Shown here in pieces: positions 15,303 through 24,384 of a DNA stretch of 62,472 nt. The DNA is from an uncultured Ruminococcus sp. (GTDB lineage: Bacteria > Bacillota > Clostridia > Oscillospirales > Acutalibacteraceae). A program made the translations under genes and the position numbers. Location: positions 1 through 62,472 of the forward strand of contig CADCDE010000025.1 in assembly GCA_902800065.1 (NCBI GenBank). Direction: 5' to 3'. Within the stretch, counting starts at the first letter, position 1. The number at the start of each line of letters is the position of its first letter. The notes below the pieces were generated by a model. The model was not told the DNA's origin. It saw only the letters and a program-made list of their open reading frames with translations, and searched no databases.

Positions 15303-16130
15303 ATGCAGACAAGAACAGATTTAGCAATAGAGAATACGGAATCAGATGAACACTTGAAGGGGATAGAAAAAGAGGAAATATATCAGGGAACCTTGAAGAT
15401 AACAAGGATATCTGTCACAAATAAAGAAACGGCTGATATAATAGGAAAGCCTGTTGGAAAATATATAACGATAGAATGCCTGCCTATAACGGATAATATA
15501 GGGGAATTGAAAAATGAAACGGAGATAATAGGAAAAGAGATAAAAAAATTTCTGCCGGATGAAGGCGAAATATTGGTTGCAGGACTTGGAAATAAAGCAA
15601 TAACGCCTGATGCATTGGGCGTGAGGAGTATGGAATATATTCTGGCAACAAGACATATAAAAGGAGAATTTGCAAGGGTAGCGGGGTTGGATAAATTAAG
15701 GGGAGTTTCGGTGATAACAACGGGAGTCATGGGACAAACAGGCATTGAAACAGGTGAAATAATAGAAAGTATTGTAAGAAAAATAAAGCCTGCTGTGCTT
15801 ATAGCGGTAGATGCACTTGCAGCAAAGGATGTATCAAGATTAGGCTGTACGGTACAGATAAGCAATACAGGAATAAATCCGGGTTCAGGAGTCGGAAACA
15901 GAAGAAAGGGCATCAATGAAAGGAATATCGGTATACCTGTGATAGCTGTTGGAATACCAACAGTAGTAGATTTAATGACATTGGTGCATGATAAGGATGA
16001 AAGCATGATAGTGACACCGAGAGAAATAGACCTTCTTATCGGGAGGGGAGCAAAATTAATAGGAATGGCGATAAACTGTGCAATACAGGGTGAATATGAT
16101 TATGATACACTTTCCGAATTGGTATCATAA
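15303..16130 (+). CDS. gpr: Germination protease GPR
   Basis: 275 residues. The N-terminus MQTRTDLAIEN matches the GPR propeptide, which imitates the SASP cleavage site. Conserved blocks include LVAGLGNKAITPDALGVRS (about residue 90), TGVMGQTGIET (about 140), LIAVDALAAKD (about 165) and ISNTGINPGSGVGN (about 190). The protease degrades small acid-soluble spore proteins at germination. It is slightly shorter than the B. subtilis enzyme. It lies directly upstream of spoIIP, the usual clostridial order. The start follows GGAGG at 9 bases. Confidence 0.95.
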   Translation: MQTRTDLAIENTESDEHLKGIEKEEIYQGTLKITRISVTNKETADIIGKPVGKYITIECLPITDNIGELKNETEIIGKEIKKFLPDEGEILVAGLGNKAITPDALGVRSMEYILATRHIKGEFARVAGLDKLRGVSVITTGVMGQTGIETGEIIESIVRKIKPAVLIAVDALAAKDVSRLGCTVQISNTGINPGSGVGNRRKGINERNIGIPVIAVGIPTVVDLMTLVHDKDESMIVTPREIDLLIGRGAKLIGMAINCAIQGEYDYDTLSELVS

Positions 16131-16139
16131 ATAAATTTT

Positions 16140-16179
16140 CCTCCGCATAAAAATTGATTAAAGTCAATTTCAGCGGGGG
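16140..16179 (+). promoter_or_regulatory. Hairpin covering the spoIIP ribosome-binding site
   Basis: CCTCCGC (16140-16146) pairs with GCGGGGG (16173-16179), and inside it AAATTGA pairs with TCAATTT. The 3' arm is the Shine-Dalgarno of spoIIP, so the structure would mask it. No T-run follows, so it is unlikely to be a terminator. Confidence 0.6.
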
Positions 16180-16187
16180 GAAAAGCA

Positions 16188-17336
16188 TTGAGAAGTAATA
16201 AAAATAAGGCAGAAAATATTTTTATGATATTAATATCAACAGTGCTTGCGGCAATGGGAATAATTTGTACAGCAGTGAAATTATCCGATATCAATATCAA
16301 GTCTGATATTGATATATTGGCAGCAGAAATGGCATTTCCGACAGGTGACACAGAATACATTGATATCCCGCCTGAAAGTTCAGTACAAGCTGATGAAAGT
16401 GCAGTAACGGCTGATAGTTCCGAAATTTCATCAAAACCTGAAAGCAGTACAGTAAATTCCAAACATGAAGAAAATAAAAAAGAAAGCTCTGATGACTTTG
16501 AAGCATCCGATACAACTGAAAGGGAACTTGAACAGTACAAGCAAAAGCATGACGGAGAAGAACAATATCCCGTATATGAATTCACGATAACAGAGGGCAA
16601 TGAAAGCTATAAGAATATCCAGATAAAAAATACATCCTCAACTGATATAGATATAAAAAAGGAATTGGAAAGTAAGTTGGGCTTTGAGATGGAAAATACA
16701 GATGAACCGCAGGTGCTGATATATCACACGCATACATCTGAAAGTTTTTTGCCTTATGACACGGGATATTTTTATGAGAGCTTTTATCCGAGGACAACTG
16801 ATACTTCACAGAATATATGTGCGGTAGGCGAGGAAATATCCAAACAGTTGAATAAGGCAGGTATAAAGACAATACATGATACCACACTGCACGATTATCC
16901 GAGTTATAACGGGGCATATGACAGGAGCTATGCGACTGTCAGTAAATACATTGAGAAATATCCGTCAATCAAAGTCACCCTTGATATACACCGTGACGGT
17001 ATCGGAACGGATACACAAAAATCAAAGCCCGTATTCACGGTCAACGGAAAAAAAGCTGCGCAGATAATGATACTTTCGGGATATAATTATGATGATTCTG
17101 AGGAGTTCAGTGATTGGGAATATAATCTTAGATTTGCACTGAGGATACAGCAAAAGGCAAATGAAATGTATCCCGATATGGTAAGACCATTGAATTTTTC
17201 GGATTTTATGTATAATATGAATGTAAATACAGGTTCACTTCTGATAGAGATGGGAGCGGAATCAAATACAATAGAGGAGGTCAGATATTCAGGGTATCTT
17301 CTTGGAAAGGTATTGGCAGAGGTTTTAAAAAAATAA
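16188..17336 (+). CDS. spoIIP: Stage II sporulation protein P (SpoIIP)
   Basis: 382 residues starting at TTG 16188, eight bases after G6. It has an N-terminal membrane anchor (IFMILISTVLAAMGIICTAV), a Ser/Glu-rich linker (about residues 60-120), and the SpoIIP amidase/endopeptidase domain with LIYHTHTSESFLPYD (about residue 185), KVTLDIHRDG (about 265) and LLIEMGAESNTIEE near the C-terminus. With SpoIID/M it degrades septal peptidoglycan during engulfment. It is probably co-transcribed with gpr, 57 bp upstream. Confidence 0.93.
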   Translation: MRSNKNKAENIFMILISTVLAAMGIICTAVKLSDINIKSDIDILAAEMAFPTGDTEYIDIPPESSVQADESAVTADSSEISSKPESSTVNSKHEENKKESSDDFEASDTTERELEQYKQKHDGEEQYPVYEFTITEGNESYKNIQIKNTSSTDIDIKKELESKLGFEMENTDEPQVLIYHTHTSESFLPYDTGYFYESFYPRTTDTSQNICAVGEEISKQLNKAGIKTIHDTTLHDYPSYNGAYDRSYATVSKYIEKYPSIKVTLDIHRDGIGTDTQKSKPVFTVNGKKAAQIMILSGYNYDDSEEFSDWEYNLRFALRIQQKANEMYPDMVRPLNFSDFMYNMNVNTGSLLIEMGAESNTIEEVRYSGYLLGKVLAEVLKK

Positions 17337-17366
17337 AAATCCGTCAAAATAGTAGTGGATTTTTTT
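17335..17366 (+). terminator. Terminator after spoIIP
   Basis: AAAAATCC / GGATTTTT, 8-bp stem with a 14-nt loop, continuing in a T-run. The stem begins at the stop codon. Confidence 0.5.
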
Positions 17367-17416
17367 AATAAATTTGGTATAATGGGGATATTAAATAAAA
17401 ATCGGAGTGAAATTAT

Positions 17417-18124
17417 ATGAAAAGAGTAAAAAGGATATTGGCATTATTAACGGCTTTGAGTATGCTGAGTATAGGAAGTACGGTATATGCAGAGGGAGAA
17501 GATGACGAAGAAAACTATGATGACGAATATTACAGTGAGGAATCGTATTACGAAGATGATTATGAAGAAATTTATGATGAAGACAATGAAGATAATGATG
17601 ATGAATACATAGAGGAAAGCTATGATGATTATGAAGAAGACGATGAAGATGATGAAGAATACAGTGAAGAAGAAAGCTCTGAATATGAAGAAGAAACAGT
17701 TTCAGAGGTAAGTACCGAGTCAAGTATTGAATCAAGTGTCGAGGAATCATCTGAACCGATAATAAATAATGATCCGTTGAAATGGCAAAAGAATATAGAT
17801 ACGATAATCCCTGCTGATGTAAGTAATAATGTTTCCGCCGTTTCAAATTCAAAGCCCGAAACACAAAAGCAGACTGAAGTGTCAGTTGCAGAAGAAAGCA
17901 AGGTTGAGGAACCCATTGAAGAAAAGGTTTTGAATATAGCGGATATTCCCGAAAAGGAAGATGACAATATCAGCTTTATAACGGGAGTAGTTTTGTGGAT
18001 ATTCGTTTTGTTTTTGGCAGCATTTTTATTTATAGTATTTGCAAATACAAAAAGTTTGGAAAATATCCCAAGAAAAAGATATTATAAATCTCCCAAAAAG
18101 ATAACCAAAAGGCATATAAGATAA
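17417..18124 (+). CDS. Secreted/membrane acidic protein with C-terminal TM
   Basis: 235 residues, not recognised as a family. A signal peptide (LALLTALSMLSIGSTVYAEG) is followed by about 75 residues that are nearly all Asp, Glu and Tyr. A Ser/Glu region, a neutral stretch and a single membrane segment (GVVLWIFVLFLAAFLFIVFA, about residues 190-210) follow, with a Lys/Arg-rich cytoplasmic tail. The protein would display a very acidic, Tyr-rich domain outside the cell. It follows spoIIP after a terminator; a sporulation or cell-wall role is only a guess. Confidence 0.7.
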   Translation: MKRVKRILALLTALSMLSIGSTVYAEGEDDEENYDDEYYSEESYYEDDYEEIYDEDNEDNDDEYIEESYDDYEEDDEDDEEYSEEESSEYEEETVSEVSTESSIESSVEESSEPIINNDPLKWQKNIDTIIPADVSNNVSAVSNSKPETQKQTEVSVAEESKVEEPIEEKVLNIADIPEKEDDNISFITGVVLWIFVLFLAAFLFIVFANTKSLENIPRKRYYKSPKKITKRHIR

Positions 18125-18127
18125 TCT

Positions 18128-18158
18128 GTCATTCCGAACGAAGTGAGGAATCTTTTTG
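18128..18158. repeat. Dispersed repeat copy (partial)
   Basis: TCATTCCGAACGAAGTGAGG followed by AATCTTTTT, a half-copy of the same repeat found at 18250, 40439 and inside the MITE at 15131. Confidence 0.65.
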
Positions 18159-18179
18159 GTACATTAATATATAAAAAAA

Positions 18180-18226
18180 TTCCGTTCCGCAGGATAATAT
18201 ATCTTACGGAACGGAAATATTTTTTT
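18180..18226. terminator. Hairpin with T-run
   Basis: TTCCGTTCCG (18180-18189) and CGGAACGGAA (18207-18216) form a perfect 10-bp stem, followed by ATATTTTTTTG. It could terminate the acidic-protein gene. Confidence 0.65.
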
Positions 18227-18249
18227 GTTATTTGTTAAATCTAAAACTT

Positions 18250-18308
18250 TGTCATTCCGAACGAAGTGAGGAATCTTTAAGATCCTTCGCTTACGCTCAG
18301 GATGACAT
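18250..18308. repeat. Dispersed imperfect-palindrome repeat
   Basis: GTCATTCCGAACGAAGTGAG at the left and CTCAGGATGACA at the right form an imperfect dyad of about 59 bp. It is preceded by the phrase ATCTAAAACTTTG, which also precedes the copy at 40439. Confidence 0.65.
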
Positions 18309-18339
18309 AAAAGGATTAGTTATTTGTTAAATATAGGAA

Positions 18340-21300
18340 TTATTTAACGGTAACATAGAATGTTTTAACTGCTGTTGAAGGTTTCATATCCTGAGCGATA
18401 ACTCTTACGGTGTAGTTGCCAGCCTCGGAAGGAGTGAATGAAACGGAAGTTGTTGAAGAATAGTTCTTTATAACAGTGTAATTTGAAGCTGATTCATTTT
18501 TGTAAGCATACTGATAGAGAACAGAATCTGTTGCACCCGAAGCAGCACCCTTAACAGTTACTTTTGTACCCTTTGTAACAGAAGTTGCACTTACTGTTGA
18601 ATTGTTTTTAAGGTTGGTAGTAGCTGTATTTATTGAAACTGAGAAATACTTTTTAACAACAGTACCCTTTGAATCCTTTACTTTTACGCAGATGTCATAA
18701 ACTTCTGCAGAAGGATATGTCATAGAAACCTTTGTATTTGTGCCGAAAGCCTGTTTTTCAGTCCAGGATGTAGCGGAAGCCTTCTTGTAGTATACAGCAT
18801 ACTGATAAGAACCTGAACCGCCTGTTGCAGAAGCAGTTACAACGACAGCCTTGCCCTTTACAACGGAGGTTGCTGAAACAGTTGAAGTATTTGCAAGAGC
18901 ATTAGCTTTTACGGTAACATCAAAATATTTCTTTGTAATAGTGCCGTTAGCATCCTTAACTTTTACGCAGATATTCTTTGTACCGGCACCTGCAAACTTG
19001 ATAGCAACAGAAGATGTTGCAGAGAAATCCTGTTTTGTAGTCCATGTTGAAGCGGAAGAAGCCTTGTAGAACACAGCATACTTATAAGAACCTGCACCGC
19101 CTGTTGCAGAACACTTTACAGTTACATTGTTGCCGAGAGTAACTGACGTTGGAGAAACAGTTGATGTATTTACAAGCTCAGCAGCCTTGACTGTAAGTGT
19201 AACATATTTCTTGGATTCTGTACCGTTTGTATCCTTTACTTTCAGGCATACATCATATGTCGTAGCCTTTGCAGGTTTAAATGTTACGGTGTCATTTGAA
19301 CTGTAATTCTGAGCTGTTGCCCAACTTGTATCGGAAGTTTTCTTGTAGAATACAGCATAGTTGTAATAGCCTGTACCGCCTATTGCCGAGCATACTGCTT
19401 TAGCAGTGCTGCCGAGAGTGATAGTGCTTGCAGAGAGCTTTGAAGTATTTGTAAGACCTTTTTCAACTACTACATCAATGTATTTCTTGACGATAGTGCC
19501 TGCACCGTCTTTAACTTTTATGCAGATATTTTTTGTACCTGTGCCTGTGAATTTGATTGAAACAGAAGAAGTTGAGGAGAAATCCTGTTTTGTAGTCCAT
19601 GTTGAAGCGGAAGAAGCCTTGTAGAATACAGCGTATTTGTAAGAGCCTGAACCGCCTGAAGCAGCACACTTTACAGTTACATTGTTGCCAAGAGTTACCT
19701 TTGTAGGAGAAACTGTTGAGTTGTTTACAAGAGCACTTGCTTCTACTTTAAGAGTGAAGAATTTTTTAACTTCTGTGTTGTCAGCGTCTTTAACTTTTAT
19801 GCAGACACTGTAAGTACCGCCTGCTGAGGGTTTGAATGTAACGGAGGCTGTTGAGTTGTAAGCCTTTGCGGTAGTCCATGAAGAAGCCGTTGAGAGCTTG
19901 TAAACTACCTGATACTGATAAGGCTTTGTACCGCCTGTTGCAGCACCTGTTGCAGTAACAGAGCTGCCGAGTTTTATGGAAGTTACGGAAAGAGTTGAGT
20001 TGTTCACGAGTTCGTCAACAGGTACAACATCGGGTTTATATGTGTAAGTTACGGTTATAGTAGAAGATGTGTATTTACCTGTTGCATTTGAAGGAGTACC
20101 TGTAAGAGTATAGCCTGAGAATTCTTTTGCAGAAGTCGTGTAGGATTCGCCCTCAAGACCTGTAAGAGTTGCAGTGCCGAGAGTTTTGCCGTCAGTACCG
20201 CTGTAAACGACTTTTACCTTGCCTGCGGAAGCGGCAACACCATCCTTCAGCCATACTTCTCCTGAAACGGTATATCCGGGCTGCATACGTGCAGGCTCCT
20301 GACTTGTGCCTGTGTCGTTGAAGATAACGAGAGCATCTTCAATATCAGAGAAGTTGTATGACCACCAGCCGTTACCGTCATTTGTCATAGCAGTACCGGG
20401 CCATGCACCTGCATACTGTTTGGTTTCAGCCTTGTCATAAGCATAGATATTTACTTTGCTCCAGCTTGTATTGTAGTAGTGGACTGTCAAGCCTGTAGGT
20501 TCAACAAAGTTGTACTTGAATACAACTTTTATATCGGTACCGGATTTGAAAGTACCGCTTGTATTTGTGGAAGCAGAGAGGTCTACTTCATAGTTCTTTA
20601 CATCAACTGGCTGAGCGGAATAGCTTTCACCGACCTTGCCTGTGATAGTCTGAGAATCTGCGATAGAATCGCCTGTTGCAGCGTCTATATGTGTAATTGT
20701 TATAGTACCGAATTTTGAAGTATCAAGATGATAGTAGAATTTAACAGTAGCACCGTCTGCAGAAAAAGTACCTGTTGTTTTACCTTCTGTCTTAACGAGG
20801 TCATAAGTTTTTGTCAGTTCAGCATCAGCAGATACTGAGTAAGATTCGCCTACAAGACCTGAAACCATGTCAGTCTTGATAACAGCACCTGTATCCTGAT
20901 TGATGTGCTGAACAGTTACCATACCTCTTTCACCGTCAGGCTCCTGAATAAGGATAGTACCGTGAGCACCTGCACTGAAGGTAACCTTGCCGCCTGTTAC
21001 AACAGCAGTTGTACCGTCATAGGCATTTTCAAGAGTAGTACCGTTGCTCCAGATAGCAGAAACGTCTACTGAAACAGAGCCGCTTGCATTGATAACGGCA
21101 GCTATTTTATCTGTAATGCCGTTTTTGTCGAAGGTTCTTGCAAAAGCGATACCGCTTGAAGCTGTGAGACCGATGTTAGCACCTGCACCGACAGCAACGT
21201 GACTGTTACGGAAGCGTCCAACGATACCCCAGTGTTTAACGAGATCCTGATTTTCGCCCCAGTTCATATCACTTCTGTAAGCATGACCTGCAGTATTCTG

Positions 21301-22719
21301 CGGAACACCCGGAACAAACGGACGGGCAGATTCATCACCGTAATATATCTGCACGGCACCCGGCATGAGCAGGAATGCAGAACCCATATAATACATATCG
21401 CCTGTTCTTGTAAGAGTAGAGTCATGTGAGGATATGTAGGAAAGTACGTTGAAATCGGGATCGGTGTTGATCTTATCAGCATATCTCTGATAAGTGTCGG
21501 CAACCTTGCCGGAAGCCAGCAAACCACCGCCCTGTGTTTCAAAGTTGATCATTGAGTTAAAGCCGCCCTGTGTAAAGTAAGCATCTTTACCGTAGCCGAT
21601 ATTCCAATCCCAATGCTCACCAGTCATCCAGAAATCAAGGTCATCCAATTTCTTTGTAGGATTCTTCTGTTTCCACTCCTTAAGGGCTTCCACGCACTTG
21701 TCTTTGAGAACCTTCCATTCACCGGGATTAACGTGTTTAGCGGTATCGCAACGGAAGCCGTCTACACCGTATTCTCTTACCCACTCGGAAAGGAAAGATG
21801 TAATATAGCCCAAAACGGTATTTGATGAGCCGTACTTGCTTGTTTTAGCAGCAAGAGTACCCTCTTTTGTCCACTTTGTCTGGAGGAATGTCGGGATACC
21901 TACCTGTTCGGAGGAGTCCGTTCTGAAGTCGGGCAAGCCGTCAAGAGTTCTTGTCTGCTCACTGCTGCCGGGTTCCGGATAACCTGGCAGACCTGCACGA
22001 ACCCACTTGTACCACCATCTTGCCCAGCCATCAGCAGAGCCTTCATAGTCGATATAGCTGTGGTAAAGATCTGTATTATTCTCGTCAGGGTTGTTGTAGA
22101 AAGTATCCCAACCGCTCTTGAGTCCGCCGAAATTGTACTCATTCATATCATACATACTGCCGTAACCGGAATGGTTCATAACAATATCCATGATGATACG
22201 GATACCTTTTGAGTGAGCGGCATCGACGAGGGTTCTAAATTCTTCTTTTGTACCGAAAGCGGCATCAGTTTCGGTATAGTCAAGGACATAGTAGCCGTGG
22301 TAGGAATAGTGATAGAAACCACTGCCGCCCTGAATATAGCCGTGTATCTGCTCATAGGGAGCTGTGAGCCAAATAGCATTTACGCCTAGATCAGTGAAAT
22401 ATCCGTCATTGATTTTTTCGGTGATTCCCGCAAAGTCACCGCCGTGCATGGTAGCTCTCTGGTCATTGAGCTTGATGTTTTGTCTGCCGTAGGCATTGTC
22501 GTTTGAGGTATCGCCGTTCTTAAAACGGTCGATAAGCAGGAAGTAAACAGTAGCATTGTCCCAGGAGAAAGTTGAAGCGTCACCGCTTGAAGGGGTAATA
22601 GCCGCATTTGCTGTTGTAGAAGAAAGAGTTGATCCGACAGCCGCCATAGACAAGGCACATGACACTGAAAGGAACGAACTCATGATCTTCTTAAACAGAC
22701 CTTTTTGTTTTTTAGCCAA
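18340..22719 (-). CDS. Secreted multidomain alpha-amylase (GH13, CBM26-like, MucBP and Ig-like repeats), 1459 aa
   Basis: The signal peptide ends near ANAA (residue 40). The GH13 domain (about 50-590) has DIVMNH (178-183), the nucleophile D325 in GFRCDTAKH, the acid/base E368 in MTGEHWD and H432-D433 in SSHDS, so it should be active. MucBP-like modules follow (about 600-667, 668-738). A CBM26-type starch-binding module (about 742-825) shows VNIYAYD, AWPGTAMTNDGNGWWSYNF and IFND. A third MucBP-like module (about 833-897) precedes six Ig-like repeats of about 93 residues (904-1459). No dockerin, sortase signal or S-layer domain is present; the repeats or MucBP modules may attach it to cell or starch surface. 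Likely an extracellular endo-acting starch hydrolase. Confidence 0.92.
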   Translation of the reverse strand: MAKKQKGLFKKIMSSFLSVSCALSMAAVGSTLSSTTANAAITPSSGDASTFSWDNATVYFLLIDRFKNGDTSNDNAYGRQNIKLNDQRATMHGGDFAGITEKINDGYFTDLGVNAIWLTAPYEQIHGYIQGGSGFYHYSYHGYYVLDYTETDAAFGTKEEFRTLVDAAHSKGIRIIMDIVMNHSGYGSMYDMNEYNFGGLKSGWDTFYNNPDENNTDLYHSYIDYEGSADGWARWWYKWVRAGLPGYPEPGSSEQTRTLDGLPDFRTDSSEQVGIPTFLQTKWTKEGTLAAKTSKYGSSNTVLGYITSFLSEWVREYGVDGFRCDTAKHVNPGEWKVLKDKCVEALKEWKQKNPTKKLDDLDFWMTGEHWDWNIGYGKDAYFTQGGFNSMINFETQGGGLLASGKVADTYQRYADKINTDPDFNVLSYISSHDSTLTRTGDMYYMGSAFLLMPGAVQIYYGDESARPFVPGVPQNTAGHAYRSDMNWGENQDLVKHWGIVGRFRNSHVAVGAGANIGLTASSGIAFARTFDKNGITDKIAAVINASGSVSVDVSAIWSNGTTLENAYDGTTAVVTGGKVTFSAGAHGTILIQEPDGERGMVTVQHINQDTGAVIKTDMVSGLVGESYSVSADAELTKTYDLVKTEGKTTGTFSADGATVKFYYHLDTSKFGTITITHIDAATGDSIADSQTITGKVGESYSAQPVDVKNYEVDLSASTNTSGTFKSGTDIKVVFKYNFVEPTGLTVHYYNTSWSKVNIYAYDKAETKQYAGAWPGTAMTNDGNGWWSYNFSDIEDALVIFNDTGTSQEPARMQPGYTVSGEVWLKDGVAASAGKVKVVYSGTDGKTLGTATLTGLEGESYTTSAKEFSGYTLTGTPSNATGKYTSSTITVTYTYKPDVVPVDELVNNSTLSVTSIKLGSSVTATGAATGGTKPYQYQVVYKLSTASSWTTAKAYNSTASVTFKPSAGGTYSVCIKVKDADNTEVKKFFTLKVEASALVNNSTVSPTKVTLGNNVTVKCAASGGSGSYKYAVFYKASSASTWTTKQDFSSTSSVSIKFTGTGTKNICIKVKDGAGTIVKKYIDVVVEKGLTNTSKLSASTITLGSTAKAVCSAIGGTGYYNYAVFYKKTSDTSWATAQNYSSNDTVTFKPAKATTYDVCLKVKDTNGTESKKYVTLTVKAAELVNTSTVSPTSVTLGNNVTVKCSATGGAGSYKYAVFYKASSASTWTTKQDFSATSSVAIKFAGAGTKNICVKVKDANGTITKKYFDVTVKANALANTSTVSATSVVKGKAVVVTASATGGSGSYQYAVYYKKASATSWTEKQAFGTNTKVSMTYPSAEVYDICVKVKDSKGTVVKKYFSVSINTATTNLKNNSTVSATSVTKGTKVTVKGAASGATDSVLYQYAYKNESASNYTVIKNYSSTTSVSFTPSEAGNYTVRVIAQDMKPSTAVKTFYVTVK
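18860..19720. repeat. Near-identical repeats inside the amylase gene
   Basis: Two of the Ig-like modules are nearly identical at the DNA level: the segment containing GAGAAATCCTGTTTTGTAGT occurs at 19022 and again at 19577, 555 bp (185 codons, two modules) apart. This suggests recent duplication of a two-module unit or gene conversion. Confidence 0.75.
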
Positions 22720-22753
22720 GATAATTCCCTCTTTCTGTAAAAAATTTTTTTGG

Positions 22754-22825
22754 TATTATGCCTGAAAAGGACAGTAAGGCATAATAAGTTAAGATTATAT
22801 TACAATAAAATTAACAATTTGTAAA
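22754..22825 (-). promoter_or_regulatory. Amylase promoter and dyad
   Basis: On the minus strand TTTACA (22825-22820), 17 bp, TAATAT (22802-22797), with an overlapping TATAAT. Downstream, 10-bp arms TATTATGCCT / AGGCATAATA (22754-22763 and 22777-22786) lie in the 5'UTR, as an operator or RNA hairpin. A starch-responsive regulator is one possible user. Confidence 0.55.
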
Positions 22826-22916
22826 TGGAAAAAATGAAAAATAAACAGAAATAATATACTTAAAAATAAAAATTGTAGACATTGACAATATTTGATACAT
22901 TTTTTTAGGCATTACA

Positions 22917-22959
22917 ACAAAAAAAGAACCGGAAGTCTTAAAAAAACTTCCAGTTCTTT
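22917..22959 (-). terminator. Terminator of the ribosomal superoperon
   Basis: A 14-bp stem (AAAGAAC-T-GGAAGT with ACTTCC-G-GTTCTTT, one T-G wobble) and a T-run on the minus strand, 28 bases after rplQ. Confidence 0.85.
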
Positions 22960-22986
22960 GTATATAGAAAAAATCAAGTAACGAAA

Positions 22987-23328
22987 TCAGATAAGCTCAA
23001 TAACAGCCATTTCAGCAGCGTCACCACGACGGGGACCGAGCTTTGTGATTCTGATATAGCCGCCGTTTTTATCAGCGTATTTAGGTGCAATCTCCTTAAA
23101 GAGCTTGTTAACAACGTCTTCTTTGGTAATAAAAGCCAAAGCATAGCGTTTGTTCTGGAGATTTTCCACTTTAGCTCTAGTGATGCACTTTTCAGCCAAT
23201 GCACTAACTTCTTTTGCACGGGTATATGTTGTTTCAATCTTGCCGTTTTCGAGAAGGAAGGTTACGAGACCTCTGAGCATAGCAGTTCTGTGAGAAGTTT
23301 CTCTGCCGAGTTTTCTTGTTCCTGGCAT
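22987..23328 (-). CDS. rplQ: 50S ribosomal protein L17
   Basis: 113 residues starting [11 protein letters not shown], the standard L17 N-terminus (MxxxRKLGR), with the normal bacterial length and the C-terminal [22 protein letters not shown] cut into its typical parts. L17 sits at the peptide exit tunnel. It is the last gene of the alpha-operon part, directly after rpoA, as in most bacteria. Confidence 0.97.
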   Translation of the reverse strand: MPGTRKLGRETSHRTAMLRGLVTFLLENGKIETTYTRAKEVSALAEKCITRAKVENLQNKRYALAFITKEDVVNKLFKEIAPKYADKNGGYIRITKLGPRRGDAAEMAVIELI

Positions 23329-23358
23329 TGATATTCACTCCTTTGCAAAAAATATATA

Positions 23359-24315
23359 TTATTCCTCGTCAGCATGGAGCTGGAAACCGAGAGAGTTGAG
23401 TTTTTCAACAACTTCATCCAAAGATTTTCTTCCGAGGTTACGAACCTTCATCATGTCCTCTTCGGATTTATTTATAAGATCTTCGACTGTATTGATGCCT
23501 GCACGTTTGAGACAGTTGAAGGAACGTACTGAAAGATCGAGTTCCTCGATAGTCATTTCAAGTACCTTTTCCTTGCCCTGGTCGTTTTTCTCGATCATGA
23601 TCTCGGTATTTGTACCCTTATCAGAGAGATTAACGAAAAGATTGAGATGTTCGGTAAGTACCTTTGCGGCAAGAGAAACAGCCTCTCTGGCACTTATGAC
23701 ACCATTTGTCCATACATCAAGAGTAAGTCTGTCATAGTCGGTGATCTGACCGACACGGGTATTGTCAACAGTATAGTTGACCTTGAGAACGGGAGTATAT
23801 ATAGAGTCGATAGGAAGGACACCTATTTTTGAACTGCCCGTCATTTCAGCCTTATTGCGTTCGGAGGAAACATATCCTCTGCCCTTGTTAAGGGTAATCT
23901 CCATATAAAGTTTAGCACGTTCGCCAAGAGTGGCAATGTGCATATCGGGATTAAGGATCTCGACCTCAGCATCATTTTTTATCGATTCAGCCGTAACGAT
24001 ACAAGGTCCCTCTGCATTGATCTCAACGGTTTTAGGACCGTTTGTATAGAGCTTTGCAACGAGTCCCTTCATATTGAGGACTATTGCTGTAACATCCTCT
24101 TTAACTCCGGGTATGGTTGAAAACTCATGAAGGACACCGTCAATTTTGATTGATGTAACAGCTACACCCTCAAGAGACGAGAGTAAAACACGTCTGAGAC
24201 TGTTGCCGAGAGTATTGCCGAAGCCTCTTTCAAGCGGTTCAACAACAAATCTGCCAAACTTGCCGTCCTCGGACAATTCTGTCGTTTCAATTCCTGGCCT
24301 TTCAATTCCAATCAT
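23359..24315 (-). CDS. rpoA: RNA polymerase alpha subunit
   Basis: 318 residues. The N-terminal assembly domain has [21 protein letters not shown] linker follows, then the C-terminal DNA-contact domain with [20 protein letters not shown] and [15 protein letters not shown], which bind UP elements and activators. Normal length and order between rpsD and rplQ. Confidence 0.98.
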   Translation of the reverse strand: MIGIERPGIETTELSEDGKFGRFVVEPLERGFGNTLGNSLRRVLLSSLEGVAVTSIKIDGVLHEFSTIPGVKEDVTAIVLNMKGLVAKLYTNGPKTVEINAEGPCIVTAESIKNDAEVEILNPDMHIATLGERAKLYMEITLNKGRGYVSSERNKAEMTGSSKIGVLPIDSIYTPVLKVNYTVDNTRVGQITDYDRLTLDVWTNGVISAREAVSLAAKVLTEHLNLFVNLSDKGTNTEIMIEKNDQGKEKVLEMTIEELDLSVRSFNCLKRAGINTVEDLINKSEEDMMKVRNLGRKSLDEVVEKLNSLGFQLHADEE

Positions 24316-24384
24316 CAGCTAAACCTCCTTGACATTAGGCGGAAGACCGCCAAGATATTTATGATCTGCACAAGAAAATGGGGA

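Noticed and set aside
15383..16006. 207-codon open frame opposite gpr
   Set aside because: The plus strand encodes a clear GPR; the antisense frame is Pro/Ile-rich noise produced by codon bias.
18860..19720. Regular repeats that could suggest a CRISPR array
   Set aside because: They are in frame, about 280 bp long and encode Ig-like modules of the amylase; no short direct repeats with unique spacers exist.
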